Assembly: GCF_000426245.1 (NCBI RefSeq)
Contig: NZ_AUEZ01000037.1
Span: 1-64,000, forward strand
DNA: 64,000 nucleotides
Direction: 5' to 3'
Source of the DNA: Bradyrhizobium sp. Ai1a-2
GTDB lineage: Bacteria; Pseudomonadota; Alphaproteobacteria; Rhizobiales; Xanthobacteraceae
Under the pieces are notes generated by a model. That model worked only from the letters and a program-made list of their open reading frames with translations, searched no databases and was not told where the DNA came from. Every line of letters starts with the position of its first letter. The stretch's first letter is position 1. Made by a program: the position numbers and the translations under genes. Below, in pieces: positions 7,571-18,002 of this stretch.

Positions 7571-7665
7571 CGATGACGCGAAGTTGAAATGGCTGCGGCG
7601 TTCGCGCTACTGGTTTGCCTGCTCGAATCTCCGCACAATCGGGTCACCAATCCGTGAACTTGCCG

Positions 7666-8391
7666 ATGCGATCCCTGCTCCTCACCGCCACCCTCCTGCT
7701 GTTGTCGCCCGCGCTGGCGCAGGCCGCCGAGCTCACCGGCGTGCCGAAGATCCGCGAGGGCGACCAGATCCAGATCGGCAGCACTCGCATCCGGCTCGGC
7801 GGCATCGACGCGCCTTCCACTGACCAGCTCTGCCTCAACACCCACGGCGAGCGCTGGACCTGCGGGGTCGCCGCGCGCGACGAGTTGATCAAGCATGCCG
7901 GCGGCAAAAGCTGGACCTGCCATCCCCGCACGACCGACCGCCGCGGCCGCGTTGTGGCCCGCTGCGAAGTCGAGGGGCAGGACATCCAGAGATGGCTGGT
8001 CGCCAATGGCTGGGCGCTCGCCTATACGCGCCTGACGCACGATTATGAGGCCGACGAGAAAGCCGCGCGCGAGGCCAAGGCCGGGATGTGGCAGGGCGCT
8101 TTCATCGCGCCCTGGGACTGGCGCATCCGCAACAAGAAGACGCCGATCCTCGGCGCGGTGAAGCCGCCGGAGAACGCGCGCAACATCCTGCTCGCTTCCG
8201 CATCCGGCCCGGTCGCGCCCTCACCGGATTGCACCATCAAGGGCAACGTCAACACTTCGGGCGAATGCATCTTCCACACGCCGCAAAGCCGCTGGTACGC
8301 CAAGATCCAGATGAAGATCGCCAAGGGTACGCGCTGGTTCTGCTCGGTCGAAGAAGCGGAAGCCGCAGGCTGCCGCGAGACGAGGCGATAG
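7666..8391 (+). CDS. Secreted thermonuclease-family (SNase-like) protein
   Basis: 241 residues from ATG 7666; the open frame begins 51 bases earlier. The signal peptide is MRSLLLTATLLLLSPALAQA. The SNase OB-fold core follows: GDQIQIGSTRIRLGGIDAP (first Arg/Asp motif), ARDELIKHAGGKSWTC, then DRRGRVVARCEVEGQDIQRW and LVANGWALAYTR. Asp and Arg of RLGGIDAP and the Arg of DRRGR correspond to catalytic positions in staphylococcal nuclease. After AREAKAGMWQG (usual end of the domain) there is an extra 80-residue cysteine-containing tail (CTIKGNVNTSGECIFHTPQS) found in many rhizobial homologues and resembling a small Ca- or DNA-binding module. It likely degrades extracellular or periplasmic nucleic acid. 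Confidence 0.85.
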   Translation: MRSLLLTATLLLLSPALAQAAELTGVPKIREGDQIQIGSTRIRLGGIDAPSTDQLCLNTHGERWTCGVAARDELIKHAGGKSWTCHPRTTDRRGRVVARCEVEGQDIQRWLVANGWALAYTRLTHDYEADEKAAREAKAGMWQGAFIAPWDWRIRNKKTPILGAVKPPENARNILLASASGPVAPSPDCTIKGNVNTSGECIFHTPQSRWYAKIQMKIAKGTRWFCSVEEAEAAGCRETRR

Positions 8392-8432
8392 GTTAGACTG
8401 GCTGCGCAACCTCCGTTTGAGAGCGCGGCACG

Positions 8433-9266
8433 GTGACAGAGCTTGACGACAAGGCACAACCTTCGGCGCGGCGGGGACGGGTCCGGCGCATCCAATTGCT
8501 GCTGGCGGTGACGGTCGCGATCTATGCGCTTGCCGCCTATCTCGTGCTGCCGGCGCTCTGGACCCATCACGAGCACCAGAAGGGCCTCGCCAACCTGCCC
8601 ATGGTGACGCGCACCGCGCAGGGGATTCCCGGCGATCCCATGAACATCGGATTGATCGGCGACAAGTATGACGTGGTCTGCGCCATGCACGCCGCCGGCT
8701 GGTACCCCGCCGATCCGATCACGCTGAAATCGTCGATCGAGATCGTCGGCAGCGTGCTGCTCGACCGCCCCTACCGCGACGCGCCGGTCAGCAATCTCTT
8801 CTATCTCGGCCGCCGCGAAGACCTCGCGTTCGAGAAGCCGATCGGAAACAGCGCCGATCGCCGCAACCATGTCCGCTATTGGCAGGTGCTCGACAAGGGC
8901 GAGGAGGGCCGGCCGGTGTGGCTCGGCGCCGCCACGCAAGATCGCAGCGTCGGCGTCAGCCATTATACCGGTGCGATCACGCATCACATCGGTCCCGATC
9001 TCGATGCCGAGCGGGCCTTGCTCGCCTCCGATCTGGAAACGGCCCGCATGGTGACCGCGAAATATCAGGTCACCGGCATTGGTCCGACGATCGCCGGCCG
9101 CAATGGCGGCGGTGACCTCTATTACACCGATGGCGAAATCTGGATCCTGACGCTGGTCGAAGCATGCAAACCGCGCGATGGCCCGGCGACGACGATCCCG
9201 AGCCCGCCCGCGGTCGAGATCAAGGATCAGATCTGGCATGCAGTCGCCAATGCGATCGGAAAATAA
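8433..9266 (+). CDS. LssY_C-domain-like inner-membrane protein
   Basis: 277 residues from GTG 8433. One transmembrane helix near residues 22-43 (LLLAVTVAIYALAAYLVLPAL) is followed by a periplasmic or soluble domain starting LPMVTRTAQGIPGDPMNIGL with AMHAAGWYPADPITLKSS, which resembles the LssY C-terminal domain. Later motifs are LFYLGRREDLAFEKPIG, RNHVRYWQVL and HHIGPDLDAERALLASDL. The biochemical role of this domain is not established. It lies 41 bases after the nuclease gene in the same direction and may share its transcript. Confidence 0.65.
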   Translation: MTELDDKAQPSARRGRVRRIQLLLAVTVAIYALAAYLVLPALWTHHEHQKGLANLPMVTRTAQGIPGDPMNIGLIGDKYDVVCAMHAAGWYPADPITLKSSIEIVGSVLLDRPYRDAPVSNLFYLGRREDLAFEKPIGNSADRRNHVRYWQVLDKGEEGRPVWLGAATQDRSVGVSHYTGAITHHIGPDLDAERALLASDLETARMVTAKYQVTGIGPTIAGRNGGGDLYYTDGEIWILTLVEACKPRDGPATTIPSPPAVEIKDQIWHAVANAIGK

Positions 9267-9340
9267 CGCCTCTGTGGGTTGAAATTTGCAGCCAATCCCT
9301 GCATCCACGTGTGCAAGGCAGATCAAGCAGGAAGCCAACA

Positions 9341-10528
9341 ATGACCGTTCGCGCGGGCCGGGAATTTCTGGCCATCCCCGGACCCACCACGATGCCCGAC
9401 GAGGTGCTGCAGGCGATGCATCGCCCGGCGCTCGATATCTACTCGGCAGAGATGGTCGAATTGACCGAGAGCCTGCTGCGCGATCTCTCCAAGCTGTTCT
9501 CCACCAAGGGCAATTCCTACATCTATATCGCCAACGGCCATGGCGCCTGGGAGGCGACGCTCTCGAACGTGCTGTCGCGCGGCGACAAGGTGCTGGTGCT
9601 GGAAAGCGGCCGCTTCGCGATCGGCTGGGGTCTTGCCGCATCCGCGATGGGCGCCGAGGTCGAAGTGTTGAAGGGCGACTGGCGCCGCGCGATCCGGCCC
9701 GCTGAAGTGGAAGAACGGCTGCGGCGCGACAAGGAGCACGCGATCAAGGCGATCCTCGCGGTGCAGGTCGACACCGCCTCCGGCGCCTATAACGACATCG
9801 AAGCGATCGGCAAGGCGATCAAGGCGAGCGGCCATCCGGCGCTGTTCATGGTCGACACCGTGGCCTCGCTCGGCTGCATGCCGTTCGAGATGGACGCCTG
9901 GGGCATCGACGTTGCGATGTCCGGCTCACAGAAGGGCTTGATGACGCCGCCGGGCCTCGGCTTCGTTGCCGCGAACGCCCGCGCGCAGGAAGTGCACAAG
10001 TGCGCCAATCTGCGCACGCCCTATTGGGACTGGACCGAGCGCGGAGGCACCGAGCACTATCGCAAATATGCCGGCACCGCGCCGGTGCATCTGTTGTTCG
10101 CCTTGCGCAAGGCGATCGACATGCTCACCGCCGAAGGACTGGAGAATGCACATCTGCGCCATCGCCTGCTCGCGGAAGCGGTGCGGCGCGCGGTGGCAGT
10201 CTGGGCCGAGGGACAGGTGCTCGGCTTCAACATCACTGAACCCTCTGAGCGCTCGAACACGGTGACGACAGTCACGATGAACGGCCATGACCCGGCGGCG
10301 CTGCAACGCTACTGCAAGGAGAAATGCGGCGTCGTGCTCGGCACCGGCATCGGCGACCTGCAGGGCCAGGCCTTCCGCATCGCCCATATGGGCCATGTCA
10401 ACGCGCCGATGATCCTGGGCACGCTCGGCGTGGTCGAGGTCGCGCTGAACGCGCTCGGCATTCCCCATGGCAAGGGTGGAACCGAGGCCGCGATCGAGTG
10501 GCTCGGCGAGAGCGTCGGAGCCGATTGA
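9341..10528 (+). CDS. Class V pyridoxal-phosphate aminotransferase (serine/alanine-glyoxylate type)
   Basis: 395 residues from ATG 9341. The family signature is at the N-terminus (LAIPGPTTMPDEVLQAM). Cofactor-binding segments are ANGHGAWEATLSNVLSRGD and FMVDTVASLGCMPFEMDAW, and the Schiff-base lysine is in SGSQKGLMTPPGLGF. The conserved arginine region RIAHMGHVN near the end binds the substrate carboxylate. Members transfer amino groups from serine or alanine to glyoxylate; the sequence does not decide between serine-glyoxylate, alanine-glyoxylate or related substrates (for example aspartate or aminoethylphosphonate relatives). It stands alone, followed by an intergenic palindrome. Confidence 0.85.
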   Translation: MTVRAGREFLAIPGPTTMPDEVLQAMHRPALDIYSAEMVELTESLLRDLSKLFSTKGNSYIYIANGHGAWEATLSNVLSRGDKVLVLESGRFAIGWGLAASAMGAEVEVLKGDWRRAIRPAEVEERLRRDKEHAIKAILAVQVDTASGAYNDIEAIGKAIKASGHPALFMVDTVASLGCMPFEMDAWGIDVAMSGSQKGLMTPPGLGFVAANARAQEVHKCANLRTPYWDWTERGGTEHYRKYAGTAPVHLLFALRKAIDMLTAEGLENAHLRHRLLAEAVRRAVAVWAEGQVLGFNITEPSERSNTVTTVTMNGHDPAALQRYCKEKCGVVLGTGIGDLQGQAFRIAHMGHVNAPMILGTLGVVEVALNALGIPHGKGGTEAAIEWLGESVGAD

Positions 10529-10532
10529 CTTT

Positions 10533-10619
10533 GTAGCCCGGGTGAAGCGCAGCGTAACCCGGGACCGTCGCTACAGGTGGTGGGAGACCCCGGGTTGCGC
10601 TGCGCTCCACCCGGGCTAC
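10533..10619. repeat. Palindromic repeat GTAGCCCGG...CCGGGCTAC (copy 1)
   Basis: The left arm GTAGCCCGGGTGAAGCGCAG faces TGCGCTCCACCCGGGCTAC, with inner arms AACCCGGGA / CCCCGGGTT. It is the same architecture as the copies at 12806-12888 and 42029-42119. It lies between two same-direction genes, so it may end one transcript or insulate the next. Confidence 0.8.
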
Positions 10620-10691
10620 GGTTCGCGCATCTGGCAATCCTCGCCTGCGTCCCGATATAAGGCATAGCCTTTGAAACGGAACGAGGACCGA

Positions 10692-12809
10692 GTGGACCAA
10701 TCCGCCAGCAAGAAACCTGCCCACCCTGCGCCCGTCGCGCCGCGACGGCCGCATTCCTTCACGCGGCACGGCATCACCGTAACCGACGATTATGCCTGGC
10801 TGAAGGATCCGAGGTGGCAGGAGGTGCTGCGCGATCCCTCGATCCTCGATCCCGACATCCGCACCTATCTCGAAGCAGAGAACGGCTATACCGAGAGCCT
10901 GCTCGGCCATACCACGCCATTGCAGAAGAAGCTGGTCGCCGAGATGCGCGGGCGGATCAAGGAGGACGATTCCAGCGTCCCCTCGCCCGATGGTCCCTTC
11001 GCTTATTTCCGCAAATTCCGTGACGGCGGACAGCACGAGATGTTCGGCCGCATGCCGCGCGACGGCGGCGAGGCGCATTTCGTACTCGACGGCGATGAGC
11101 TCGCAAAGGACCGCGACTATTTCAGGTTCGGCGGCAGCCGGCATTCGCCCGACCACAGGCTGCATGCCTGGAGCGCCGACACCAAGGGCTCGGAATATTT
11201 CTCGATCCGTGTGCGCGACTGGGCAACCGGCGCCGATCTCGACGACATCGTCGAGGAGACCGATGGCGGCGTGGTCTGGAGCGCGGACGCAAAGAGCTTC
11301 TTCTACGTCAAGCTCGACGACAATCATCGCCCGATGCAGGTCTGGCGCCATCGTCTCGGCACCAGGCAGGCCGAGGACGCGCTGATATACGAAGAGCAGG
11401 ATTCGGGATGGTTCACCCATCTGCATGAGAGCGCGAGCGGGCGCTTCTGCGTGATCGCGGGCGGCGATCATGAGACCTCGGAACAGCGGCTGATCGATCT
11501 CGCCACTCCCGAGACGCCGCCGCGGCTGATCGCCGAGCGCGAAGAGGGCGTGCAATATTCAATCGCCGACCTCGGCGACGAACTGTTCATCCTCACCAAT
11601 GCCGATGGCGCGATCGACTTCAAGGTGGTGACGGCGCCGCTTGGCTCACCGGAGCGCAAGAACTGGCGCGACCTGATCCCGCATCGCGAGGGCATCTACA
11701 TCATCGACCTCGAACTTTTCTCTGGCCACATGGTGCGGCTGGAGCGCGCCAATGCGCTGCCGGCAATCGTGATCCGCGATCTGGCCACCAGCGAGGAGCA
11801 TGCGATCGCCTTCGATGAGGCCGCCTACTCGCTCGACACCATGGGCTCCTACGAGTTCGAGACGACGAATCTCCGCTTCTCCTATTCGTCGATGACGACG
11901 CCGTCGGAAGTCTACGACTACGACATGACGAAGCGGACACGGGTGCTGCGCAAGCGCCAGGAGATCCCCTCCGGCCACGACCCGGCCAACTACGTCACCA
12001 CGCGCATCATGGCGACCTCGCATGACGGTGCGCAGGTCCCCGTCTCGATCCTGCACCGCAAGGATTTCGTCCGCGACGGCAAGGCGCCGCTATTGCTCTA
12101 CGGCTACGGCTCCTACGGCATGGCGATGCCCGCGTCCTTCAGCACCAACCGCCTGTCGCTGGTCGACCGCGGCTTCGTCTATGCGATCGCGCATATCCGC
12201 GGCGGCGCCGACAAGGGCTGGGGCTGGTATCTCGATGGCAAGCGCGAGAAGAAGACCAACAGCTTCGATGATTTCGCGGCCTCCGCCCGCGCGCTGTGTG
12301 AGGCAAAGTACACGAGCACGAAACGCATCGTCGGCCATGGCGGCTCGGCCGGCGGCATGCTGATGGGAGCGGTCGCGAACCGCGCCGGCGAATTGTTCGG
12401 CGGCATCGTCGCCGAAGTGCCCTTCGTCGACGTACTCAACACCATGCTCGACGACACGCTGCCGCTGACGCCGCCGGAATGGCCGGAATGGGGTAATCCG
12501 ATCGAGAGCGAAAAGGACTTTCGCACTATCCTGTCCTATTCGCCCTACGACAATGTCGCGGCGAAGGATTATCCCGCGATCCTCGCCATGGGCGGCCTCA
12601 CCGATCCACGCGTCACCTATTGGGAGCCGGCGAAATGGATCGCGCGATTGCGCGCGACCATGACCGGCGGCGGTCCGGTGCTGCTCCGCACCAATATGGG
12701 CGCGGGACACGGCGGCGCATCGGGCCGCTTCAACCGTCTCGATGAGGTCGCGATCGTCTACGCCTTCGCGCTGTGGGCGGTAGGGATGGCGGAAGCGAAG
12801 ATATCGTAG
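10692..12809 (+). CDS. Oligopeptidase B-like serine peptidase (prolyl oligopeptidase family S9)
   Basis: 705 residues from GTG 10692, chosen for the GAGG seven bases ahead; an in-frame TTG lies at 10671. The N-terminal segment HSFTRHGITVTDDYAWLKDP starts the seven-bladed propeller. The C-terminal alpha/beta-hydrolase carries the nucleophile Ser in GHGGSAGGMLMG, Asp in GGLTDPRVTYWEP and His in GAGHGGASGRF. These are hallmarks of S9 enzymes that cut short peptides, in the oligopeptidase B branch often after Lys or Arg. There is no signal peptide, so it is cytoplasmic. The TAG stop is the first part of the GTAGCCCGG repeat that follows. Confidence 0.9.
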   Translation: MDQSASKKPAHPAPVAPRRPHSFTRHGITVTDDYAWLKDPRWQEVLRDPSILDPDIRTYLEAENGYTESLLGHTTPLQKKLVAEMRGRIKEDDSSVPSPDGPFAYFRKFRDGGQHEMFGRMPRDGGEAHFVLDGDELAKDRDYFRFGGSRHSPDHRLHAWSADTKGSEYFSIRVRDWATGADLDDIVEETDGGVVWSADAKSFFYVKLDDNHRPMQVWRHRLGTRQAEDALIYEEQDSGWFTHLHESASGRFCVIAGGDHETSEQRLIDLATPETPPRLIAEREEGVQYSIADLGDELFILTNADGAIDFKVVTAPLGSPERKNWRDLIPHREGIYIIDLELFSGHMVRLERANALPAIVIRDLATSEEHAIAFDEAAYSLDTMGSYEFETTNLRFSYSSMTTPSEVYDYDMTKRTRVLRKRQEIPSGHDPANYVTTRIMATSHDGAQVPVSILHRKDFVRDGKAPLLLYGYGSYGMAMPASFSTNRLSLVDRGFVYAIAHIRGGADKGWGWYLDGKREKKTNSFDDFAASARALCEAKYTSTKRIVGHGGSAGGMLMGAVANRAGELFGGIVAEVPFVDVLNTMLDDTLPLTPPEWPEWGNPIESEKDFRTILSYSPYDNVAAKDYPAILAMGGLTDPRVTYWEPAKWIARLRATMTGGGPVLLRTNMGAGHGGASGRFNRLDEVAIVYAFALWAVGMAEAKIS

Positions 12810-12888
12810 CCCGGATGGAGCGCAGCGAAATCCGGGGTTCGCACGCGCGGACGCAACCCCGGATTACGCTGCGCTCCATCCGGGCTAC
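12806..12888. repeat. Palindromic repeat GTAGCCCGG...CCGGGCTAC (copy 2)
   Basis: GTAGCCCGGATGGAGCGCAG faces CTGCGCTCCATCCGGGCTAC almost perfectly, with inner arms AATCCGGGGTT / AACCCCGGATT. Its second to fourth bases are the TAG stop of the peptidase gene. It could act as the terminator of that gene. Confidence 0.85.
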
Positions 12889-12920
12889 GAATCCTGAAAT
12901 GCCTCTCCGCTCTCGCCGCA

Positions 12921-12960
12921 CCGTCGTCCCGGCTCGCGCTTCGCTTGGCCGGGACGACGG
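12921..12960. repeat. Hairpin CCGTCGTCCCGGC / GCCGGGACGACGG
   Basis: Perfect 13-base arms (12921-12933 and 12948-12960) with a 14-base loop, directly after repeat copy 2. There is no T run, so it is either a mobile palindromic repeat or a weak terminator. Confidence 0.6.
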
Positions 12961-13073
12961 CGGAGTTTGAAGCACAAAACGACGGCGACGATTGTGAGGA
13001 CGGCTGATGCCGCTACACCAAGACGGATTTCCCCGTCGATAACGTTCGCCGCTTTCTCGAGCCGGGGCCGATC

Positions 13074-13565
13074 GTGCTGGTCTCCTCCGCGCACCGGAAT
13101 GAGACCAACATCATGACCATGGGCTGGCACATGATCATGGAGTTTCAGCCCTCGCTGATCGGCTGCTACATCTGGGACGCCAATCACTCCTTCGAATTGA
13201 TCCGCCGCAGCAAACAGTGCGTGATCAACGTGCCGACTGTCGAGCTGGCGCCGACGGTCGTGAAGATCGGCAACAGCTCCGGACGTGACATCGACAAGTT
13301 CGCCGAGTTTGGCCTGACGCCGAAGCCAGGCGAGCAGGTGCGCGTGCCGTTGATCGAGGAGTGCTACGCCAATTTCGAATGCCGGCTGATCGATTCAAGC
13401 CTGATCAAGAAATACAGCCTGTTCGTGCTGGAGGTGGTGAAGGCGCATGTCGCGACCTCGCCCAAATATCCGAAGACGATCCACTATCGTGGCGACGGCG
13501 AGTTCATGATCTCCGGCGAGAACACGCGCAAATATCGCAAACTGTTCAAGCCGGAGATGCTGTAG
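13074..13565 (+). CDS. Flavin reductase family protein (FMN-binding), N-terminus disturbed
   Basis: 163 residues from GTG 13074. The core is clear: SSAHRNETNIMTMGWHMIME (FMN-binding split-barrel region), PSLIGCYIWDANHSFELI, VINVPTVELAPTV and a C-terminal ISGENTRKYRKLFKP. Upstream the same frame continues as RYTKTDFPVDNVRRFLEPGPIVL, which looks like the real N-terminus, but it reaches TGA at 13005 without a start codon. An ATG at 13007 is one base out of frame: removing one C from its third codon gives MPYTKTDFPVDN. A one-base insertion has therefore probably moved the start, leaving only a GTG start inside the domain, or a pseudogene. The substrate of such reductases (flavin or another low-potential acceptor) cannot be read here. 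Confidence 0.7.
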   Translation: MLVSSAHRNETNIMTMGWHMIMEFQPSLIGCYIWDANHSFELIRRSKQCVINVPTVELAPTVVKIGNSSGRDIDKFAEFGLTPKPGEQVRVPLIEECYANFECRLIDSSLIKKYSLFVLEVVKAHVATSPKYPKTIHYRGDGEFMISGENTRKYRKLFKPEML

Positions 13566-13616
13566 CGGCGCGACTAGAGCCTGAGCCGATCAGGTTAATG
13601 CAGCCACGATGAAGCT

Positions 13617-13793
13617 GCGCTCCCTCTCCCGCTTGCGGGGGAGGGCTGGGGTGGGGGTATCTCCGCATTGGGACTCCCCGAGTGGAGAGAGCCCTCACCC
13701 GGCGCTACGCCATAGCCGAAGCTTCGCTTCGGCGTTTTTTAAGTACGGGCCGCCAAGGCGGCCTACGCCTCTCCCGCAAGCGGGAGAGGTGAA
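13617..13793. repeat. Palindromic repeat CTCCCTCTCCCGCTTGCGGG type (copy 1, composite)
   Basis: CTCCCTCTCCCGCTTGCGGG faces CCTCTCCCGCAAGCGGGAGAGG, with the middle GAGAGAGCCCTCACCCGGCGCT shared with the copies at 16129-16253 and 48490-48620. This copy is longer because an extra segment containing a T-tailed hairpin (13715-13740) is inserted near its right end. It lies between two convergent genes. Confidence 0.8.
13715..13740 (+). terminator. Rho-independent terminator-like hairpin
   Basis: The stem GCCGAAGC-TTC-GCTTCGGC is followed by GTTTTTT. It sits inside the composite repeat downstream of the flavin reductase gene and reads as an intrinsic terminator on the plus strand. Confidence 0.6.
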
Positions 13794-13817
13794 GATTCAG
13801 CCCGATCGGATCATGCT

Positions 13818-15260
13818 CTACGGATTCGTATAGGCGGTCTTCACCGTCGTGTAGAACTCGGCCGCGTATTTGCCCTGCTCGCGCGGACCATAGCTCGAGC
13901 CCTTTCGGCCGCCGAACGGGACGTGATAGTCCACGCCGGCGATCGGCAGGTTGACCATCACCATGCCGGCCTCGGCGTTGCGCTTGAAGTCGCTGGCGTA
14001 TTTCAGGCTGGTGGTGCAAATGCCGGCCGAGAGACCGAACTCGGTATCGTTTGCGGTGGCCAGCGCCTCGGCGTAGTCGTTGACGCGAATGACGCCCGCG
14101 ACCGGTCCGAAGATTTCCTCGCGCGCGATCCGCATCTTGTTGGTCACTTCGGTGAACAGCGCCGGCTGCAGATAGAAGCCGGGCGCATCGCGCTTCAGCC
14201 GATCGCCGCCGAACACCAGCTTCGCCCCCTCGTCCTTGCCGATCGAAAGATATTTGAGGTCCTGATCGAGCTGGCTCTGGTCGACCACGGGACCGATGTC
14301 GGTGCCGGCCTTCAGGGCATCGTCGACCTTGAGGCCGCCCAGGCGCTCGGTGAGCGCGGCGACGAACTTGTCATGAATGCCCTTGGTGACGATCAGGCGC
14401 GAGGCCGCCGTGCAGCGCTGGCCCGTGGAGAAGAACGCGCTGTTGACGGCGCATTCGACCGCGACCTTCAAGTCGGCGTCATCGAGAATGACCAGCGGAT
14501 TCTTGCCGCCCATCTCGAGCTGGAACTTCTTCATCGGCCGCGACGCCACGCAGGCCGCGGCGACCTTTTGGCCGGTCGCCACCGAGCCGGTGAAGCTGAT
14601 CGCGGTGACATCGGGATGTTCGAGCAGCGCGGCGCCGACCTCGGAGCCGCGGCCGATCACGAGGTTGAGCACGCCTTTGGGCAGGCCGGCGCGCTGCAGG
14701 ATATCGACCAGCGCCCAGGTCGAGCCCGGCACCAGGTCAGCCGGCTTGATCACGACCGAGTTGCCATAGGCGAGCGCGGGCGCGATCTTCCAGGCCGGAA
14801 TCGCGATCGGGAAATTCCAGGGCGTGATCAGGCCGACGACGCCCAAGGCCTCGCGGGTGATCTCGACGTCGACGCCGGGCCGCACGGACGAAAGCTTCTC
14901 GCCGGCCATGCGCAGGCACTCGCCGGCAAAGAACGCAAAAATCTGCCCCGCGCGCGCGGCCTCGCCGATACCCTCGGGCAAGGTCTTGCCTTCCTCGCGC
15001 GACAGCAGACGGCCCAGCTCATCCTTGCGCGCCAGAATCTCATCGGACGCTTTTTTGAGGATGTCGTAGCGGACCTGCGGGGTCGCGCGCGACCATGCGG
15101 GGAATGCCGCCTTGGCGGCAGCGACCGCAGCATCAAGCTGGGCGCGGGTGCCGCGCACGGCCTCGCCGACGATGTCGTTGGTATCGGATGGATTGACGTT
15201 GGGCGAGCGCGCGCCGTCCGACATCCATTCGCCGTCGATCAGATTGTTGAACATCAGCAT
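13818..15260 (-). CDS. NAD(P)-dependent aldehyde dehydrogenase, probable 2-oxoglutarate semialdehyde dehydrogenase
   Basis: 480 residues from ATG 15258-15260, which follows GGAGGAAAGCC. The aldehyde dehydrogenase layout is complete: VGLITPWNFPIAIPAWKIAP (cofactor entry), SFTGSVATGQKVA (Rossmann motif), catalytic Glu in FQLEMGGKNP, catalytic Cys in STGQRCTAAS and EEIFGPVAGV. Sequences of this kind in sugar-acid operons oxidise 2-oxoglutarate semialdehyde to 2-oxoglutarate, the last step of the non-phosphorylative pentonate/hexarate route. That fits the adjacent RraA-like and IlvD/Edd genes. The exact substrate is inference from context. It is the last gene of the minus-strand operon. Confidence 0.88.
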   Translation of the reverse strand: MLMFNNLIDGEWMSDGARSPNVNPSDTNDIVGEAVRGTRAQLDAAVAAAKAAFPAWSRATPQVRYDILKKASDEILARKDELGRLLSREEGKTLPEGIGEAARAGQIFAFFAGECLRMAGEKLSSVRPGVDVEITREALGVVGLITPWNFPIAIPAWKIAPALAYGNSVVIKPADLVPGSTWALVDILQRAGLPKGVLNLVIGRGSEVGAALLEHPDVTAISFTGSVATGQKVAAACVASRPMKKFQLEMGGKNPLVILDDADLKVAVECAVNSAFFSTGQRCTAASRLIVTKGIHDKFVAALTERLGGLKVDDALKAGTDIGPVVDQSQLDQDLKYLSIGKDEGAKLVFGGDRLKRDAPGFYLQPALFTEVTNKMRIAREEIFGPVAGVIRVNDYAEALATANDTEFGLSAGICTTSLKYASDFKRNAEAGMVMVNLPIAGVDYHVPFGGRKGSSYGPREQGKYAAEFYTTVKTAYTNP

Positions 15261-15314
15261 GGCTTTCCTCCGTCTTGATCGGGCTTGGTGCCGACGATGC
15301 TTGAGAACTGGATT

Positions 15315-15352
15315 AGAGCACGATCCGGAAACGTTTGCCCGGCGATCATGCT
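15315..15352. repeat. Partial copy of the GAGCACGATCCGGAAA...ATCATGCTC repeat
   Basis: AGAGCACGATCCGGAAACGTTTGCCCGGCGATCATGCTC-type sequence (written here by position) is a degenerate short member of the family seen at 21643-21690 and 44409-44514. It separates the aldehyde dehydrogenase and RraA-like genes. Confidence 0.55.
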
Positions 15353-15365
15353 CCAACAAAAGGAT

Positions 15366-16085
15366 CTAGCGTCCGTTCCTTTTCCGCCACGCCGCGAAAT
15401 CGGTCAATGTCTGCGGATCGGTGGCGGGGTAGAGGCCGAAGATGCCGCGGCCGTTGCGGACTTCCTCGGCGACGAAATCCTCGAATGCGGTCATCTCGAA
15501 GGCTTCCTCGGCGATCTCGTCGGCAAGATGCGCCGGGATGACGATGACGCCGTCGGCATCGCCAAGGATCACATCGCCGGGAAACACCGGCGCGTCGCCG
15601 CAGCCGATCGGCACGTTGATCTCGATCGCCTGGTGCAGCGTCAAATTGGTCGGCGCGCTCGGACGATGATGATAGGCGGGAAAGCCAAGCCCGGCAATTT
15701 CAGCGGAGTCGCGAAAGCCGCCGTCGGTGACGACGCCGGCAACGCCGCGCTTCATCAAGCGCGTCACCAGGATAGCGCCGGCAGAGGCGGCGCGCGCATC
15801 CTTGCGGCTGTCCATCACCAGCACCGCGCCGGGCGGGCAATCCTCGATCGCCTTGCGCTGCGGATGCGAATGGTCACGGAACACCTCGAGCTTGTTGAGG
15901 TCCTCGCGCGCCGGCATGTAGCGCAGCGTGAAGGCTTCGCCGACCATGGTCGGCTGGTCCCGGCTCAAGGGGTGCACGTCCTGGATGCACTGGATGCGGA
16001 GGACGCGCTTGTAGAGCGCGGTAGCAACGGTGGCGGTGGAGATGGTTTTCAGCTTGTTGCGGGTGGCGTCGCTGAGTTGTGGCAT
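15366..16085 (-). CDS. RraA family protein (aldolase/decarboxylase-like)
   Basis: 239 residues from ATG 16083-16085. RraA fold motifs are TLRYMPAREDL, CPPGAVLVMDSRKDARAASA, then GAILVTRLMKRGVAGVVTDG and GFRDSAEIAGLGFPAYHHRP, ending GDVILGDADGVIVIP. In 4-hydroxy-4-methyl-2-oxoglutarate aldolases of this fold the G-G-x-R-D motif with a downstream Asp binds the metal and oxaloacetate; here TDGGFRDS is kept. Its place between an IlvD/Edd dehydratase and a semialdehyde dehydrogenase suggests an aldol cleavage or dehydration step in sugar-acid breakdown rather than RNase E regulation. Which reaction it carries out is unknown. Confidence 0.8.
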   Translation of the reverse strand: MPQLSDATRNKLKTISTATVATALYKRVLRIQCIQDVHPLSRDQPTMVGEAFTLRYMPAREDLNKLEVFRDHSHPQRKAIEDCPPGAVLVMDSRKDARAASAGAILVTRLMKRGVAGVVTDGGFRDSAEIAGLGFPAYHHRPSAPTNLTLHQAIEINVPIGCGDAPVFPGDVILGDADGVIVIPAHLADEIAEEAFEMTAFEDFVAEEVRNGRGIFGLYPATDPQTLTDFAAWRKRNGR

Positions 16086-16128
16086 GGTGTTCGCCCTCTT
16101 TCTCTTGTCATTCCGGGATGGACGCTGG

Positions 16129-16253
16129 GCTCCCTCTCCCGCTTGCGGGAGAGGGCGGGGTGAGGGTGCCTCCGCGACGAAGACTCGTCGTGGGGAGAGA
16201 GCCCTCACCCGGCGCTGACGCGCCGACCTCTCCCGCAAGCGGGAGAGGTGAAG
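16129..16253. repeat. Palindromic repeat CTCCCTCTCCCGCTTGCGGG type (copy 2)
   Basis: CTCCCTCTCCCGCTTGCGGG faces CCTCTCCCGCAAGCGGGAGAGG around GAGAGAGCCCTCACCCGGCGCT. It sits within the operon between the RraA-like gene and the dehydratase gene, so it may lower expression of the two downstream genes or mark a processing point. Confidence 0.8.
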
Positions 16254-16262
16254 AGCACCGCG

Positions 16263-17998
<1,736 letters not shown>

Positions 17999-18002
<4 letters not shown>

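Noticed and set aside
13923..15278. 451-codon plus-strand open frame over the aldehyde dehydrogenase gene
   Set aside because: No motifs; the minus strand encodes a complete aldehyde dehydrogenase.
13617..16253. Inverted repeats considered as CRISPR repeats
   Set aside because: Units are palindromic, dispersed and not separated by regular spacers.
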